Shown: positions 8,523 through 17,118, counted from the first letter of the stretch. The stretch is DNA of 40,545 nucleotides from Actinomycetes bacterium (GCA_022600605.1 JAHZKD010000040.1:1-40545); one strand, 5' to 3'. Notes: generated by a model not told the origin, from the letters alone. Numbers and translations: made by a program.

Positions 8523-9765
8523 AGTTGGCGGTTAGCCTGCGCCCCCCGGTTGCCCGGGGGGCGCAGACCAACCATTTGGGGCTCTTTCCGCCGATCACAT
8601 GTTGCCACCCAAGGGGCGTTGATCGGACGATCTCGTAGGTCATCAACGCCGACTTAGAGCGGACCACTTCACCGTCAGCGACGATGGTGTCCGGGGTTTC
8701 CAGCTGCGCATACGGCGGCACGAACACCAGACCGAGGGTGGGGGCGATGTAGATGCCCTCGGGGGCGTACTCGCCGTCCGGGTTCAGCAGCGGGTCAAGG
8801 GTTTTGCCCAACAGTGACCCTTGCGCGTCCACGACGAACCGCAACGCCGAATCCAGAGCGGTCTTCGTCGGGCCTTCCACCTGGCTACGGTCCTTGCACG
8901 TCATCACATAGGTGGCGTGGGTGAGGTTGGCGTACTTGTCGGGCTGCGGGTCGCCCGGCCGCCACAGGGAGATCCGCACATCGACGCCGTAAGCCTTGGT
9001 GATGTCGGCGACGACCTGGCCGACGGTTTCCATCCTCACCGTGCGGACGAACGTCGGCGACGAATCGGTCAGCAGCCCGGTGCGCACCACATACAGCGGC
9101 GTTTTCAGCACCGACCCGACCTGGGGGTCGTTCTCGATGGCTTGGAGCATCGTGCCCACCCAGGCCCGCACATCCGGGTTCAAGCTCAGCGCGTTGTTGA
9201 AGAACTCGAACAGCCCCGACTGGATGCGCAGCGACGGCTGGGCGGCCATCGACTCGATGACCGTGCACAGCGAACCGAAGTAGATGGCGTGGCTGAACGG
9301 CTGCGCGGCGATGGGCAGATACCACGACGGCCAGATCGGCAGATAGTTCAGGATGTCCCAGATGCCCACCAGCTCGGTGGTGAGGGTGACCACCCCGTCC
9401 TCGCCGAGCTTCTCGCGGTGCCGCTTGACGTAGAACGCTTCGGAGATGCCCTCGGTTTCAATGAGGACGCCGACCATGGTGTTCTCACACTGCGACAGGT
9501 ACGGGTCGAGCCAATGGTTCTCGGGCAGTTTCAGGGTGGCTTGCGGGGCGGCGTTGCGTGGGATCGTGCCTGAGATTTCGATGTAGTTCCCGGCGACCCC
9601 GATCGGCTGCCAGAACTTGTCGCACACGGTGACCGTGTAGTCGGTGTCGCTGGAGGTGAACTCGTCGGCGACCGCTTTGGCCGCCTCAGCTTGACGCCAC
9701 GGAACCCCCGAATCGAGCTCCTTCGTCCAGAACGACCGCTTCGGGTGGTCGAGCACATCAGTCAT
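8515..9765 (-). CDS. N-terminal part of a split Gp37-like minor tail protein
   Basis: A 416-codon ORF with a good ribosome site (GGGAGG, 7 bases before the ATG). It has the features of the Gp37-like tail protein: SFWTKELDSGVPWRQAEAA, ISGTIPRNAAPQATLKLP, KFWQPIGVAGNY, ELVGIWDILNYLPIWPSW, and near the end GWQHVIGGKSPKWL (residues 386-399). In the family this motif continues into a C-terminal region that here lies in the next frame. After Leu399 (TTG at 8571) the frame reads 17 further residues through a GC-rich hairpin (VCAPRATGG...) that look unlike tail protein, and stops at TGA 8517-8515. The relation of the two frames is +1. It lies downstream of the distal tail gene, and probably forms part of the baseplate or tail tip. 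Confidence 0.85.
   Translation of the reverse strand: MTDVLDHPKRSFWTKELDSGVPWRQAEAAKAVADEFTSSDTDYTVTVCDKFWQPIGVAGNYIEISGTIPRNAAPQATLKLPENHWLDPYLSQCENTMVGVLIETEGISEAFYVKRHREKLGEDGVVTLTTELVGIWDILNYLPIWPSWYLPIAAQPFSHAIYFGSLCTVIESMAAQPSLRIQSGLFEFFNNALSLNPDVRAWVGTMLQAIENDPQVGSVLKTPLYVVRTGLLTDSSPTFVRTVRMETVGQVVADITKAYGVDVRISLWRPGDPQPDKYANLTHATYVMTCKDRSQVEGPTKTALDSALRFVVDAQGSLLGKTLDPLLNPDGEYAPEGIYIAPTLGLVFVPPYAQLETPDTIVADGEVVRSKSALMTYEIVRSTPLGWQHVIGGKSPKWLVCAPRATGGRRLTANFE
8529..8574 (-). promoter_or_regulatory. Strong mRNA hairpin inside the split tail gene (putative bypass element)
   Basis: In the minus-strand mRNA, bases 8574-8554 pair with 8549-8529: 21 base pairs, three of them G-U, closed by the tetraloop GCAA (8553-8550). 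The core 13 pairs are perfect (CTGCGCCCCCCGG against its complement). The stem contains the codon TTG at 8571-8569; a second TTG lies at 8522-8520, six bases after the stem. No U-tract follows, so it does not look like a terminator. Its position between the two halves of one protein suggests a recoding signal. Confidence 0.8.
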
Positions 9766-9819
9766 CGCTCAACCTCCCTCGCAGGATGTTCCGTGTATTG
9801 AATTGTGTTGCCGGGGAAC

Positions 9820-11547
9820 CTAGTTGGGGTAACGCCGAAGCGAACTCCCCGACGCGATGACCCGCGAGTCGCTGTTGCCGCCGGAAATGCTCACCGCGAC
9901 CTGCACCGGCTCCGGCGGGCGGCCCGGAGACTTCCGCGGGATCGGGCGGGTAAACGCGCCCCGCTTCAACCGGTGCATGTTGCCCTGCGGCGGGGTCACC
10001 CCGAACGCCGACGCGTTGGCTTCCAGGGTGGGGCCGATGTTCGCGATCGGCGCGAACGACTCCAGATCCCTGAGCGCGTCCCGATATTCGGCCAGCTCGT
10101 CGGCGGTCGCCGGTATCCGGGTGAGGTCCACGACCGCGGTGCGGCGGGTGTCGGTGCGCAACTGCACCACCTGGTTGGGTAGCAGCGGCCCGTACTCCAC
10201 CATGGATGTTGATCCGGGTGCCGCGGCAATGCTGAAGGTGCCCGGCCCGACGAGGGTGTACTCGTCGTGGCGGTCGATGTCGCCGATGTTGATGCGCCGC
10301 AGGAACCCGGACTGCGTCGTCTCGGTCGCATCCCCGGCCGAGGTTTTACGGATCGACGCCGGTGTGCCCTGGGTGACCAGGGCGCCGGCCGCGTAGCCGC
10401 CGAACCCGCCGCCACCCCGAAACGACACACCCAACGGGGACACCGCATCGGAATCCTTGGCGTACAACGTCGTGATGCCCGCCCCGGCGCCGCGCTTCAC
10501 CCGAAACACCCGCTCACTGAACACGCCGTCGCCGTCGAGGCCGCCGCACTCCAGTCGCCACTTCTCCCCGAACTGCGGCGGCACCAGGTTCGGCCACGTG
10601 CGGATCGTGGTCTCATGAAAATTGTTGAACGCCACCAACTGCACCGAGGCGTTACGCAGCCACGCCCCCACCCCGTAGCCGTTCCACGACCCGTCCGAAC
10701 GCCGCCCGTACCGGCCCAAGATCAGGGTGCGCCCACCGAACTCAAGCATCGTGTCGAGCACGATCTCGTTGACCTGGTTGTCCGTCTGCGTGGTGAACGT
10801 CTTGTGCGTGGCCACATAGGACGCGCCTTCGGTGAACAGGAACTTGTTCGGATCATCCCGCCACCGCACCGAGCCCCGGTGGGCATACGGGTAGCCGCGG
10901 CCGGGCGCGGACAGAAATACCGCCCAGTCCGGGCCGATCGCCTTCTCCGCGACATAGTCGGTGTCGAAGCTGTCGGTCAGGGATTCGTAGGCGAACCGGA
11001 ACTCGGCAACATCGTCGTAGGTGCGCCACGCGCCGCGGTCCGACCGCAGCACCAGGGTGGTTTGCAGGCTGCGGCGCTGCCCGCCCAAATTGAGCCCGCC
11101 CGGCGGTTTGTCGGCCCAGCGGACATCGGCCCACCAGAAGCCACGCTCGAAGGTGAACCACGACAGTCGGGAGGTGCGGGCCTTGTCGATCGACCCGAAC
11201 AGCTTGTCAACGACCTGGCGCAAATGTTGGCCGTCGCGGGCCACGATCCTGACCGGGATCTCCACGATCGCGGGCTCATTCACCGAATCGAGGTAGGTGA
11301 CGCCGTCCTCGTTCGCGCCCTGCTGGTCGATGAACTTCCACGGCCCGATCAGCCCTTTGATGGGGCCGTTAATCTGCACACACTCCGGGGAGTCGAACTT
11401 GTCGGGCAGCGCGCCGCCGCCCATCAGGTCAATCTCCACCGACCCGTCGTAGGCCGCCAGCTTCACCCGCGGATGGGTGCCTCGCAGGAAGTAGTAGGCG
11501 CCGTGCGGGGTGGCCCTGCCGGCGGGGACACGCAACGCTGTGGTCAC
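9820..11547 (-). CDS. Minor tail protein (distal-tail-like)
   Basis: A 575-residue tail protein immediately after the tape measure (GTGA overlap), the usual place of the distal tail protein. The first 190 residues contain LMGGGALPDKFDSPECVQI, EIPVRIVARDGQHLRQVVDKLFGSID and ERGFWWADVRWADKPP. These match the conserved N-terminal domain of mycobacteriophage minor tail proteins following the tape measure. The middle is a jelly-roll-like region with FLFTEGASYVATHKTFTTQ. The C-terminal part has PLLPNQVVQLRTDTRRTAVVDL and ends with a Pro/Arg-rich segment. The role is probably linking tube to tail tip. Confidence 0.8.
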   Translation of the reverse strand: MTTALRVPAGRATPHGAYYFLRGTHPRVKLAAYDGSVEIDLMGGGALPDKFDSPECVQINGPIKGLIGPWKFIDQQGANEDGVTYLDSVNEPAIVEIPVRIVARDGQHLRQVVDKLFGSIDKARTSRLSWFTFERGFWWADVRWADKPPGGLNLGGQRRSLQTTLVLRSDRGAWRTYDDVAEFRFAYESLTDSFDTDYVAEKAIGPDWAVFLSAPGRGYPYAHRGSVRWRDDPNKFLFTEGASYVATHKTFTTQTDNQVNEIVLDTMLEFGGRTLILGRYGRRSDGSWNGYGVGAWLRNASVQLVAFNNFHETTIRTWPNLVPPQFGEKWRLECGGLDGDGVFSERVFRVKRGAGAGITTLYAKDSDAVSPLGVSFRGGGGFGGYAAGALVTQGTPASIRKTSAGDATETTQSGFLRRINIGDIDRHDEYTLVGPGTFSIAAAPGSTSMVEYGPLLPNQVVQLRTDTRRTAVVDLTRIPATADELAEYRDALRDLESFAPIANIGPTLEANASAFGVTPPQGNMHRLKRGAFTRPIPRKSPGRPPEPVQVAVSISGGNSDSRVIASGSSLRRYPN

Positions 11548-14500
11548 TGTGACCCCGGAGCGGAGTACATCGCCCCCATCTCGCGGACCGTTTGGTTACC
11601 TGCCATGTCTTCGGTGGCGTGGTTGTTCGTCATGTTGACGGTGTTGTTGATGGTGTTGCCGCCCTGGCCTTGCTCACCCGCGCCGGGGTCGTTGGGGTTC
11701 GGTGGCGCGGGTTTCTTGCCCGCCATATTCGGCAATGCTGGCGCTGCGCTGGCGATGCCGCCGGCGATCTTCCCGAACCACGAATTACCGATGGAGGCTT
11801 TCGGGTTGTCGCCCGCCGGGGTGATGGTGTCCAGTAGGCCGCCGATCCCGATACCGGCGACCTGGCCGGCATACTTCGCGGTCCGGTTGGCGACCTGAAT
11901 GCCGATCTTCGCCGCCGCCCCCGCTCCCGGGGCCAGCATGTCCAAACCTGACGTGGCGGCCATAATCCCGTCGAGCGCCATGCCGCCCAATCCGATGCCG
12001 CCCTCGCCGCCGCCCTGCCCGGGATAGGACTGGCCGCCGAGACTGGTGCCCGGCCCGAAACTCTGCGGCATTCCCACACCGGGGAGACCCAGCGGGCCGC
12101 CGCCGCCGCCGATGCCTGCGGGCAACGGCGCCAACGGGGCGCTCAGCGCGCCCGGGCCGGCAGTGGACGGTGCACCCACACCCTGCGCTGCAGGGGAGCC
12201 CCCCGGCCCGGCAAGTGGGGAGCCGAACACACCGCCAGCCATCCCCGCCATATTCACCACAAACACAGGGACAGGGCCGCCGCTGGAGCGCAAACCTGTC
12301 GAGGCGAAGGAAGGTGACCCTAGCGCGCCGCGCCCGGAGCCAGACAACGTCGGACTGCGCGTCGCCACATGCACGTGATCGTGATGATCGCCGGCCCCGG
12401 CGAACACCGAATCGGGAACGGCGCGGCCCTCATCAATCTGGCTGCCCGAGAACCGGGGATCATGGTAGATGAGTTCAGCGAGGTCGCCGCCGAAGTTTTC
12501 CCGCATATACGTGGCGAACGCCAGCATGCTGTCGGTGTCACGGCCACCGCCGGGTGGGGCGAAATCGCCTGCCTCGCCCTCGTTGTGGTGGCTACCGGGC
12601 TCATTTCGCCGACCGGAAGTGAGGACTAGCCCGAAATCGCCGGCTATTTCAGCGATCTGCCCGATTGCCGGGTTCGTGCCTCCGGGGCCGGACGCGGCAG
12701 GAGAGGGCAATCCCAACGCTCCAGGCTGCAATGCCGCCGGCCCGATATTGGACGCCCCGGGCGTGAACTGCGACCCCAGGGCTCCTGTCGACGCCAGAAT
12801 CCCCATGAGGCCAGACCCCTCATCCCCGGCAGCGTTGGAAATCGCCGACAGCGGCCCCACCAAGGGGGCGGCCGCGAACGAAGCGACCGCGCGGACCGCG
12901 TTCTCCACGATCCCCGGCAAACCTTTGGAAATCCCCAGGTCTTGGTCTAACGCGGACCCGATCTCGCCTGACACGTTCTGCAGATCAGTGCGCGCCGCCG
13001 TCCCGAAGTCCTCAACGGTGACCTGCGGGCGGGGTTGCGCCGCTGACGTTGACCGCGGCGCGCTAGATGCTGCGACACCGCCCGATGCGGCAAACCTCTC
13101 GATTTCTTTCTGCGCCTCGGCCTGCGCATCAGTCAAGATCGGGATCTGCGGCCCCTGCACCGGCGCCGACGGCGAGGCCGGCGTCACCACGCTGGGTGCC
13201 GGCAGCCCGCCCGGCACAAACGGTGCCAGCAGTGGATTCTGCAGTGGATTCTGCACCGTGCTGTGACCCCCGCCGGGAGGCGGCGCCACCGCTGGACCGA
13301 CACCGCCCGTAATCCCCGGCCCCTGCACCCCGCCAGATGTTGTTGTCGGTGCGACAATCGCCGGAACTACTGGCCCGCCCGGCGTCACCCGAGGCCCGTC
13401 GCCGAACATGTTCTGAATCGCGTTGGGGATGTCGCGGATGATCGGCAGGCTCGTCGCCCAGTCTGCCAGGCCCGTCTTCAGGTCCGTGAAGTACTGCTCC
13501 ACGGTGCGGGTCGCCGCTTCCCACTCGGTCTTGAAGTTGTCGGTCGCGGCCTTCGTCGAAGACTCCGCGGTTCCCTGCAACGCGCTGAACTCCGCGCCCA
13601 CCGACGACATATCGAACTGGTTGATCGCATCACCCATGTCCTCGAACTGGGTGCCGAACAGGCGCTGCCAAATCAGGGCCTGCTGCATCGGGTCGTCAAT
13701 CCCGCGCAGCGCCTCCAGTGTGGCGCCCAGCGCGACTGTCGCCGCATCCCCGCCCTCGGCGAAGCGGCGGGCCATCTCGTCCGCGCTGAACCCCAACGCC
13801 TCAAAGCCTTCACGGGTTGTCTTGGAGCCGTCCACCGCCCGGATGCTGAACTCCTTGAGCGAGTCAGCAACCTTGTCGGTGTCACGTGCGCCGCCTTCCA
13901 GCCCCTGACTCAGCAGGGTGAGCACCTGGTCGGCGTCCAAACCGAGTTTGCGGAACTGGGTGGAGTATTCGTTAAGGGTGTCGAGCCAGTCGCCCGAAAT
14001 GTTCAGGCCGCCCTGGAATCCGGCGACGATAATGTCGGAGGCTTCCGACACGCTGTCGGCCATGCCGGTGCGCATCATGGTGGTGATCGAGCGGGACAGT
14101 TCGGCGGCGGTGGCGTCGGTGACCACCGTCATGCCCTGCAACTGCTCGATGACGGTCTGCACTTCGGCGTCGGTGGCGCCGGTGTCGATGATCCCCGACT
14201 GCAACGCGACCTGCGCGGCGGCCAGGTTGTCGGCCACTGAGGCGCCCCAGTTGTTGGCGTAGGCGGCCCCGGCCGCGGAGGCGTACTGCGCCATCGACGC
14301 TTCATCTAAGCCCATGCGGCCCTGGAAAACGTCTTGCATCTGGATTGTGGCCATGCCCTCGGCGATGCCCCGGGCCAGTTCGCGGCCCGCCACCACGCCC
14401 AACGCGGCCGCCCCGGCCAGCGCCAGCCCGATCGGCCCTCCCGCTAATCCCAGCCGGGCCAGCATCGTGGAGCCCGCGAAGCCGCCTGCGAACTCATCGG

Positions 14501-14954
14501 CCATGTCCTGACCTGAGCTCCCCGCGCCCGCACCGGACAAACCGGACAGGAAGTTCTCCCCGCCCTGCCGCCCGGCCGACTCCGCGGCCCGCTCATAATC
14601 CTCGTAGGCGTTCGTGGCGTCGCGGATCGCCCGCACCTCGGCGCGGCGGGCCTTCTCCACCCGCTCGGCCTGGGACACCACCTGATCGTTGCGGGCGCCG
14701 CGCTCCCGCAAGTTCTGCAGCTTCTCCTCTTCGGAGCGCAGCTTCCCTGCAGCATCGCGAGCCCGGTCGTAGCTGTCAGATGCCTTGTCGCCGATCTTCT
14801 TCAGATCCCGCTCGACACCATCGACCTTGAACCCCGACGTGAATGCTTTCCCGGCGTCGCGGCCGGCGTCGGCGAACACCCGCTCAGCACGATTGGCGGC
14901 GGCGGTCGCTGAACGCTGGTCGAGCTTCGCCTCTACCGGAATCGGAATGCCCAC
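11544..14954 (-). CDS. Tape measure protein with embedded metallopeptidase-like domain
   Basis: At about 1136 residues this is the longest gene, placed directly after the tail assembly chaperones. It sets tail length and is ejected with the DNA. Residues 1-130 are coiled coil (EEEKLQNLRERGARNDQVV). Hydrophobic segments lie at about 155-195 (FAGSTMLARLGLAGGPIGLAL) and near 690-710. Residues 530-650 are low-complexity Pro/Gly/Val. At about 765-865, LVLTSGRRNEPGSHHNEGEAGDF and later DHHDHVHVA form a His/Asp/His arrangement like M15-type peptidoglycan peptidases. Such motifs occur in mycobacteriophage tape measures and may help local wall penetration. The last 200 residues are Gly/Pro-rich and end with TVREMGAMYSAPGSQ. 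The GTG at 14954 is chosen because GAGGCGG precedes it; a TTG 18 bases upstream is the alternative. Confidence 0.9.
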   Translation of the reverse strand: MGIPIPVEAKLDQRSATAAANRAERVFADAGRDAGKAFTSGFKVDGVERDLKKIGDKASDSYDRARDAAGKLRSEEEKLQNLRERGARNDQVVSQAERVEKARRAEVRAIRDATNAYEDYERAAESAGRQGGENFLSGLSGAGAGSSGQDMADEFAGGFAGSTMLARLGLAGGPIGLALAGAAALGVVAGRELARGIAEGMATIQMQDVFQGRMGLDEASMAQYASAAGAAYANNWGASVADNLAAAQVALQSGIIDTGATDAEVQTVIEQLQGMTVVTDATAAELSRSITTMMRTGMADSVSEASDIIVAGFQGGLNISGDWLDTLNEYSTQFRKLGLDADQVLTLLSQGLEGGARDTDKVADSLKEFSIRAVDGSKTTREGFEALGFSADEMARRFAEGGDAATVALGATLEALRGIDDPMQQALIWQRLFGTQFEDMGDAINQFDMSSVGAEFSALQGTAESSTKAATDNFKTEWEAATRTVEQYFTDLKTGLADWATSLPIIRDIPNAIQNMFGDGPRVTPGGPVVPAIVAPTTTSGGVQGPGITGGVGPAVAPPPGGGHSTVQNPLQNPLLAPFVPGGLPAPSVVTPASPSAPVQGPQIPILTDAQAEAQKEIERFAASGGVAASSAPRSTSAAQPRPQVTVEDFGTAARTDLQNVSGEIGSALDQDLGISKGLPGIVENAVRAVASFAAAPLVGPLSAISNAAGDEGSGLMGILASTGALGSQFTPGASNIGPAALQPGALGLPSPAASGPGGTNPAIGQIAEIAGDFGLVLTSGRRNEPGSHHNEGEAGDFAPPGGGRDTDSMLAFATYMRENFGGDLAELIYHDPRFSGSQIDEGRAVPDSVFAGAGDHHDHVHVATRSPTLSGSGRGALGSPSFASTGLRSSGGPVPVFVVNMAGMAGGVFGSPLAGPGGSPAAQGVGAPSTAGPGALSAPLAPLPAGIGGGGGPLGLPGVGMPQSFGPGTSLGGQSYPGQGGGEGGIGLGGMALDGIMAATSGLDMLAPGAGAAAKIGIQVANRTAKYAGQVAGIGIGGLLDTITPAGDNPKASIGNSWFGKIAGGIASAAPALPNMAGKKPAPPNPNDPGAGEQGQGGNTINNTVNMTNNHATEDMAGNQTVREMGAMYSAPGSQ

Positions 14955-14968
14955 GCGTTCACCGCCTC

Positions 14969-15857
14969 TCAATCGAAGGACGCCAGCAACTTCTCAAACT
15001 CGTCTTCCTGAAAATCCATCTCCGCGGCGGCCTCGTCGGCCTGCTCGCGGCGCTCCAGTGGCGACGTGAACACCGTGTACTGGTATTCGTTCTCCCCGCC
15101 GGCGTACTTCGCGGCCCGGTTTGCCGACGTTTCGTTCGTGAGGTGAGCGACCATGCGCTGCAACTCCGTCCAGTCGCCGTCACGCCCGAACGGCGGCGCT
15201 GCCATCGTTTTGAACTCTGAGGACTCGGGCAGCCGATACACCAGGTTCAGCAGCAGCCTGCTCGACAGTTTCAGGCAGCCCCGGCCGTCGGGGTTGCCCT
15301 GGTGCCAGTCCCGAATGTCAATACCGCGGTATCGGAGGTCGGCCTCGATCTCGTTCGGATAGCGACACCACAATGCGACAGCATCAAAGACTTTTGGAAT
15401 CTCGGGCCAGGCGCTCCTGTAACTGTCGCTGCATCATCTGCCAGGCCGTGTTTACCTGGCCCGGCACACCACCGGCGGCTAGGAAGCGTTGATACACCGC
15501 AGGCCGGGTGCGGTCCTTCAGATACTGCTGGTAGTCGCCCTCGGAGCCCATCAGGGCGACACACAACAGCTCCTCGTCGTTGACGAGTTTCTTTTTGTAC
15601 CGCAACGGATACTGCTGAATCTGATCTTCGTCGCCGGTCACCGGATTCTTGCGCGGCTTGGTGTCCAGGTCTTCGGAGAGGAACCGCAGATGCTCCAGAT
15701 ACCGGTCCTTCATCTCTGGCGGCATGAAGGACGGGTTCGGCAGTTCCCACGTTTCTCCGTCGCCGAGGTCATACACCACCGACGCCATAAAGCCGAGGTA
15801 TTCGGTGGCCTGCTCGCGGGATTCGCGGGGCTTGATCGGGTGCGCGTCATCACTCAT
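14969..15857 (-). CDS. Tail assembly chaperone fusion (gpG-T), made by ribosomal frameshift
   Basis: The long form of the tail chaperone: the 157-residue gpG part, then a switch to the frame starting at GAT 15385 and ending at 14969. The second part, FDAVALWCRYPNEIEADL, RGIDIRDWHQG, LKLSSRLLLNLVYRLPESS, GRDGDWTELQRMVAHLTNE, is typical of the T portion in actinobacteriophages. No separate start fits it. The T frame is +1 (equivalently -2) relative to gpG, not the common -1. At the gpG end the sequence is CTT-TGA, the shift site of the RF2 gene: the Leu tRNA can slip from CUU to UUU and continue at GAU. The fused product would be about 295 residues. It helps tape measure assembly and is absent from the finished virion in model phages. 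Confidence 0.8.
15384..15395 (-). promoter_or_regulatory. Putative +1 programmed frameshift site (CTT TGA)
   Basis: Minus-strand codons AAA AGT CTT TGA T at the end of gpG. CUU followed by UGA is the known +1 slip site of bacterial prfB. Here slipping gives UUU in the P site and GAU next, which enters the T frame exactly. A -2 slip on the preceding AAAAG run would reach the same frame. No Shine-Dalgarno-like stimulator is visible at the short spacing used in prfB. Confidence 0.6.
15384..15857 (-). CDS. Tail assembly chaperone (gpG-like short form)
   Basis: 157 residues from ATG 15857: MSDDAHPIKPRESREQATEYLGF, DLGDGETWELPNPSFMPPEM and YLKDRTRPAVYQRFLAAGGVP are typical of the short tail assembly chaperone found between major tail protein and tape measure. 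It ends SKSL then TGA, directly at the CTT-TGA shift site. It is the more abundant product in well-studied phages. An 80-base leader with a large hairpin separates it from the major tail gene. Confidence 0.85.
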   Translation of the reverse strand: MSDDAHPIKPRESREQATEYLGFMASVVYDLGDGETWELPNPSFMPPEMKDRYLEHLRFLSEDLDTKPRKNPVTGDEDQIQQYPLRYKKKLVNDEELLCVALMGSEGDYQQYLKDRTRPAVYQRFLAAGGVPGQVNTAWQMMQRQLQERLARDSKSL

Positions 15858-15905
15858 TGGGCTGGATTCCTCTATTGCTTGTTGGGCGGGCCGGAAGGGG
15901 TGAAG

Positions 15906-15946
15906 CTCGCAGAGTGCGCGTCCAGCCCGGGCACGCACTCTGCGAG
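15906..15946 (-). terminator. Hairpin after the major tail gene (terminator or attenuator)
   Basis: A perfect 13-bp inverted repeat, CTCGCAGAGTGCG and its complement, with a 15-base loop, starting 6 bases past the major tail stop codon. No U-tract follows on the minus strand. It may act as a U-less terminator, an attenuator lowering expression of downstream tail genes, or a 3'-end stabiliser. Confidence 0.6.
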
Positions 15947-15952
15947 GTTCTG

Positions 15953-17032
15953 TTAGCTGGTCACCGCGACCACGGAGAACGTGCCGTCGGTCAGGCCGGC
16001 GCCTGAACCGGTCAGCGCCTTCGCCACGGACGGCACCGTCACCGTGTACGGGCCACCACCCGAGCCGGCCACCGTCCAGTCGGCGGTGCCGTAGCCGTCA
16101 TCGAGGGCGACCAGCGCGGTCTTGACCGCAGTGCTGGCGGCGTCGTAGGCGATGCTCGCCGTCGTCAAGCCGCCGTAGGTGAGGGTGAAGTCACCTGCAG
16201 ACGGTGAACCCAACGTCACTGTGTATTGCGAGGTCGGCGAACCGTACAGATCGGTCCACGCCTCACCACCGACGAAGGTGTGCTTGATGATCGGCTTGTA
16301 CTCGCCGTCCTGCAAGCCCATGAAATAGCCGCTCGGGACTGGCCGGTAGGTGAACTCGGCGGCGGTGCCTTTCTTGCCGTAGGTGCGTTCACCGACGTTG
16401 GAGAGTCGGCAGGCGTCGTAGGCGTCGACCTCGTAGAGGTACTTGCCGCCACGCTTGCGAATCCCGTACAGCAGGAACTGGCGCAGCGGTTCGTCGGACT
16501 CCAAAGGCTGCGACCATCCCGCGTCCGCGACGCCCGGCCCCTCGACGATCGTGGTACCCGAGGAATCCGACAGTGGCAGGTTTTTCCGCAGCCGCTGAAT
16601 CGCGGGCTGCAGGTTCTGCAGCGCCTGGAACGTGAACGGCTCGTCCTGCTTGGTGATCTGCGACTCGAACGGCCAGTTGCTCTGCTCGATCATCTGGTCT
16701 TCGGTGTCGATGGACGGTTTGGTTGACGGGCCGTTGCCTTCACCGAACGCGCCCGCCAGATACCATCCCTCGTTGGTGTCGGGGTTGGGAACCCAGAACC
16801 CGCCGACGCGCAGCTCGGCGAACAAATCTTCACGCAGGGTGTCATCTTGGGCAAACGGTGACCATCCGTAGGTGCCCGAGGAATCCGAGTGCGGGGAGAT
16901 GTTCGTGGCGGCGCCGCGGGCATCGCGGAACAGGACCGCGATCAGACCGCTCCGGTGCCCGCCCTGGAAGCGGTTGTCAACAGTGGTGTAGCCGCCGGCC
17001 GCGGGGGTTGTGCCGGTTGCAGGCTGCGTCAT
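15953..17032 (-). CDS. Major tail protein with C-terminal Ig-like repeat
   Basis: A 359-residue tail tube subunit, preceded by AAAGGAG 8 bases before the ATG. Residues 1-265 form the tube domain: NRFQGGHRSGLIAVLFRDA, LRVGGFWVPNPDTNEGWYLAGAF and ERTYGKKGTAAEFTYRPVP. Residues about 268-359 are an extra domain: VTLGSPSAGDFTLTYGG, ASIAYDAASTAVKTALVAL, then GPYTVTV. This matches the surface-exposed Ig-like/beta-sandwich repeats appended to many actinobacteriophage virion proteins. Position between the tail terminator and the chaperones supports the call. A strong hairpin follows the stop codon. Confidence 0.88.
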   Translation of the reverse strand: MTQPATGTTPAAGGYTTVDNRFQGGHRSGLIAVLFRDARGAATNISPHSDSSGTYGWSPFAQDDTLREDLFAELRVGGFWVPNPDTNEGWYLAGAFGEGNGPSTKPSIDTEDQMIEQSNWPFESQITKQDEPFTFQALQNLQPAIQRLRKNLPLSDSSGTTIVEGPGVADAGWSQPLESDEPLRQFLLYGIRKRGGKYLYEVDAYDACRLSNVGERTYGKKGTAAEFTYRPVPSGYFMGLQDGEYKPIIKHTFVGGEAWTDLYGSPTSQYTVTLGSPSAGDFTLTYGGLTTASIAYDAASTAVKTALVALDDGYGTADWTVAGSGGGPYTVTVPSVAKALTGSGAGLTDGTFSVVAVTS

Positions 17033-17118
17033 AGCGACGCTCCTTTCGGAAGGGATGAACCGGAAGGCATCCGGCGATTACGCGGGCTGGAGGGTGCGGC
17101 ACAGGGTCCGCGCACCAT

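Noticed and set aside
8529..8574. Reading the hairpin as a Rho-independent terminator between two genes
   Set aside because: No T-run follows, it lies within the coding region of one protein family, and the downstream ORF continues without a start signal.
8515..8575. Sequencing error as explanation of the split tail gene
   Set aside because: The interruption is 49 nt with a near-perfect 21-bp palindrome, not a one- or two-base indel; an error cannot create it, although natural insertion causing a broken gene cannot be excluded.
10267..11898. 543-codon plus-strand ORF
   Set aside because: It lies wholly opposite the minor tail and tape measure genes, is Arg/Pro/His/Gly-rich without any domain, and has no coupled neighbours; it is the antisense shadow of GC-rich coding DNA.
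13263..14240. 325-codon plus-strand ORF
   Set aside because: Antisense to the tape measure gene; composition biased and no ribosome site.
15384..15400. -1 frameshift for the tail chaperones
   Set aside because: Codon positions show that the T frame is +1 (or -2) from G; -1 would lead into an unrelated frame.
15271..15750. 159-codon minus-strand ORF across the G/T junction
   Set aside because: It lies in the third frame and overlaps both chaperone frames; its composition (Arg/Pro/Ala) is that of an out-of-frame shadow.
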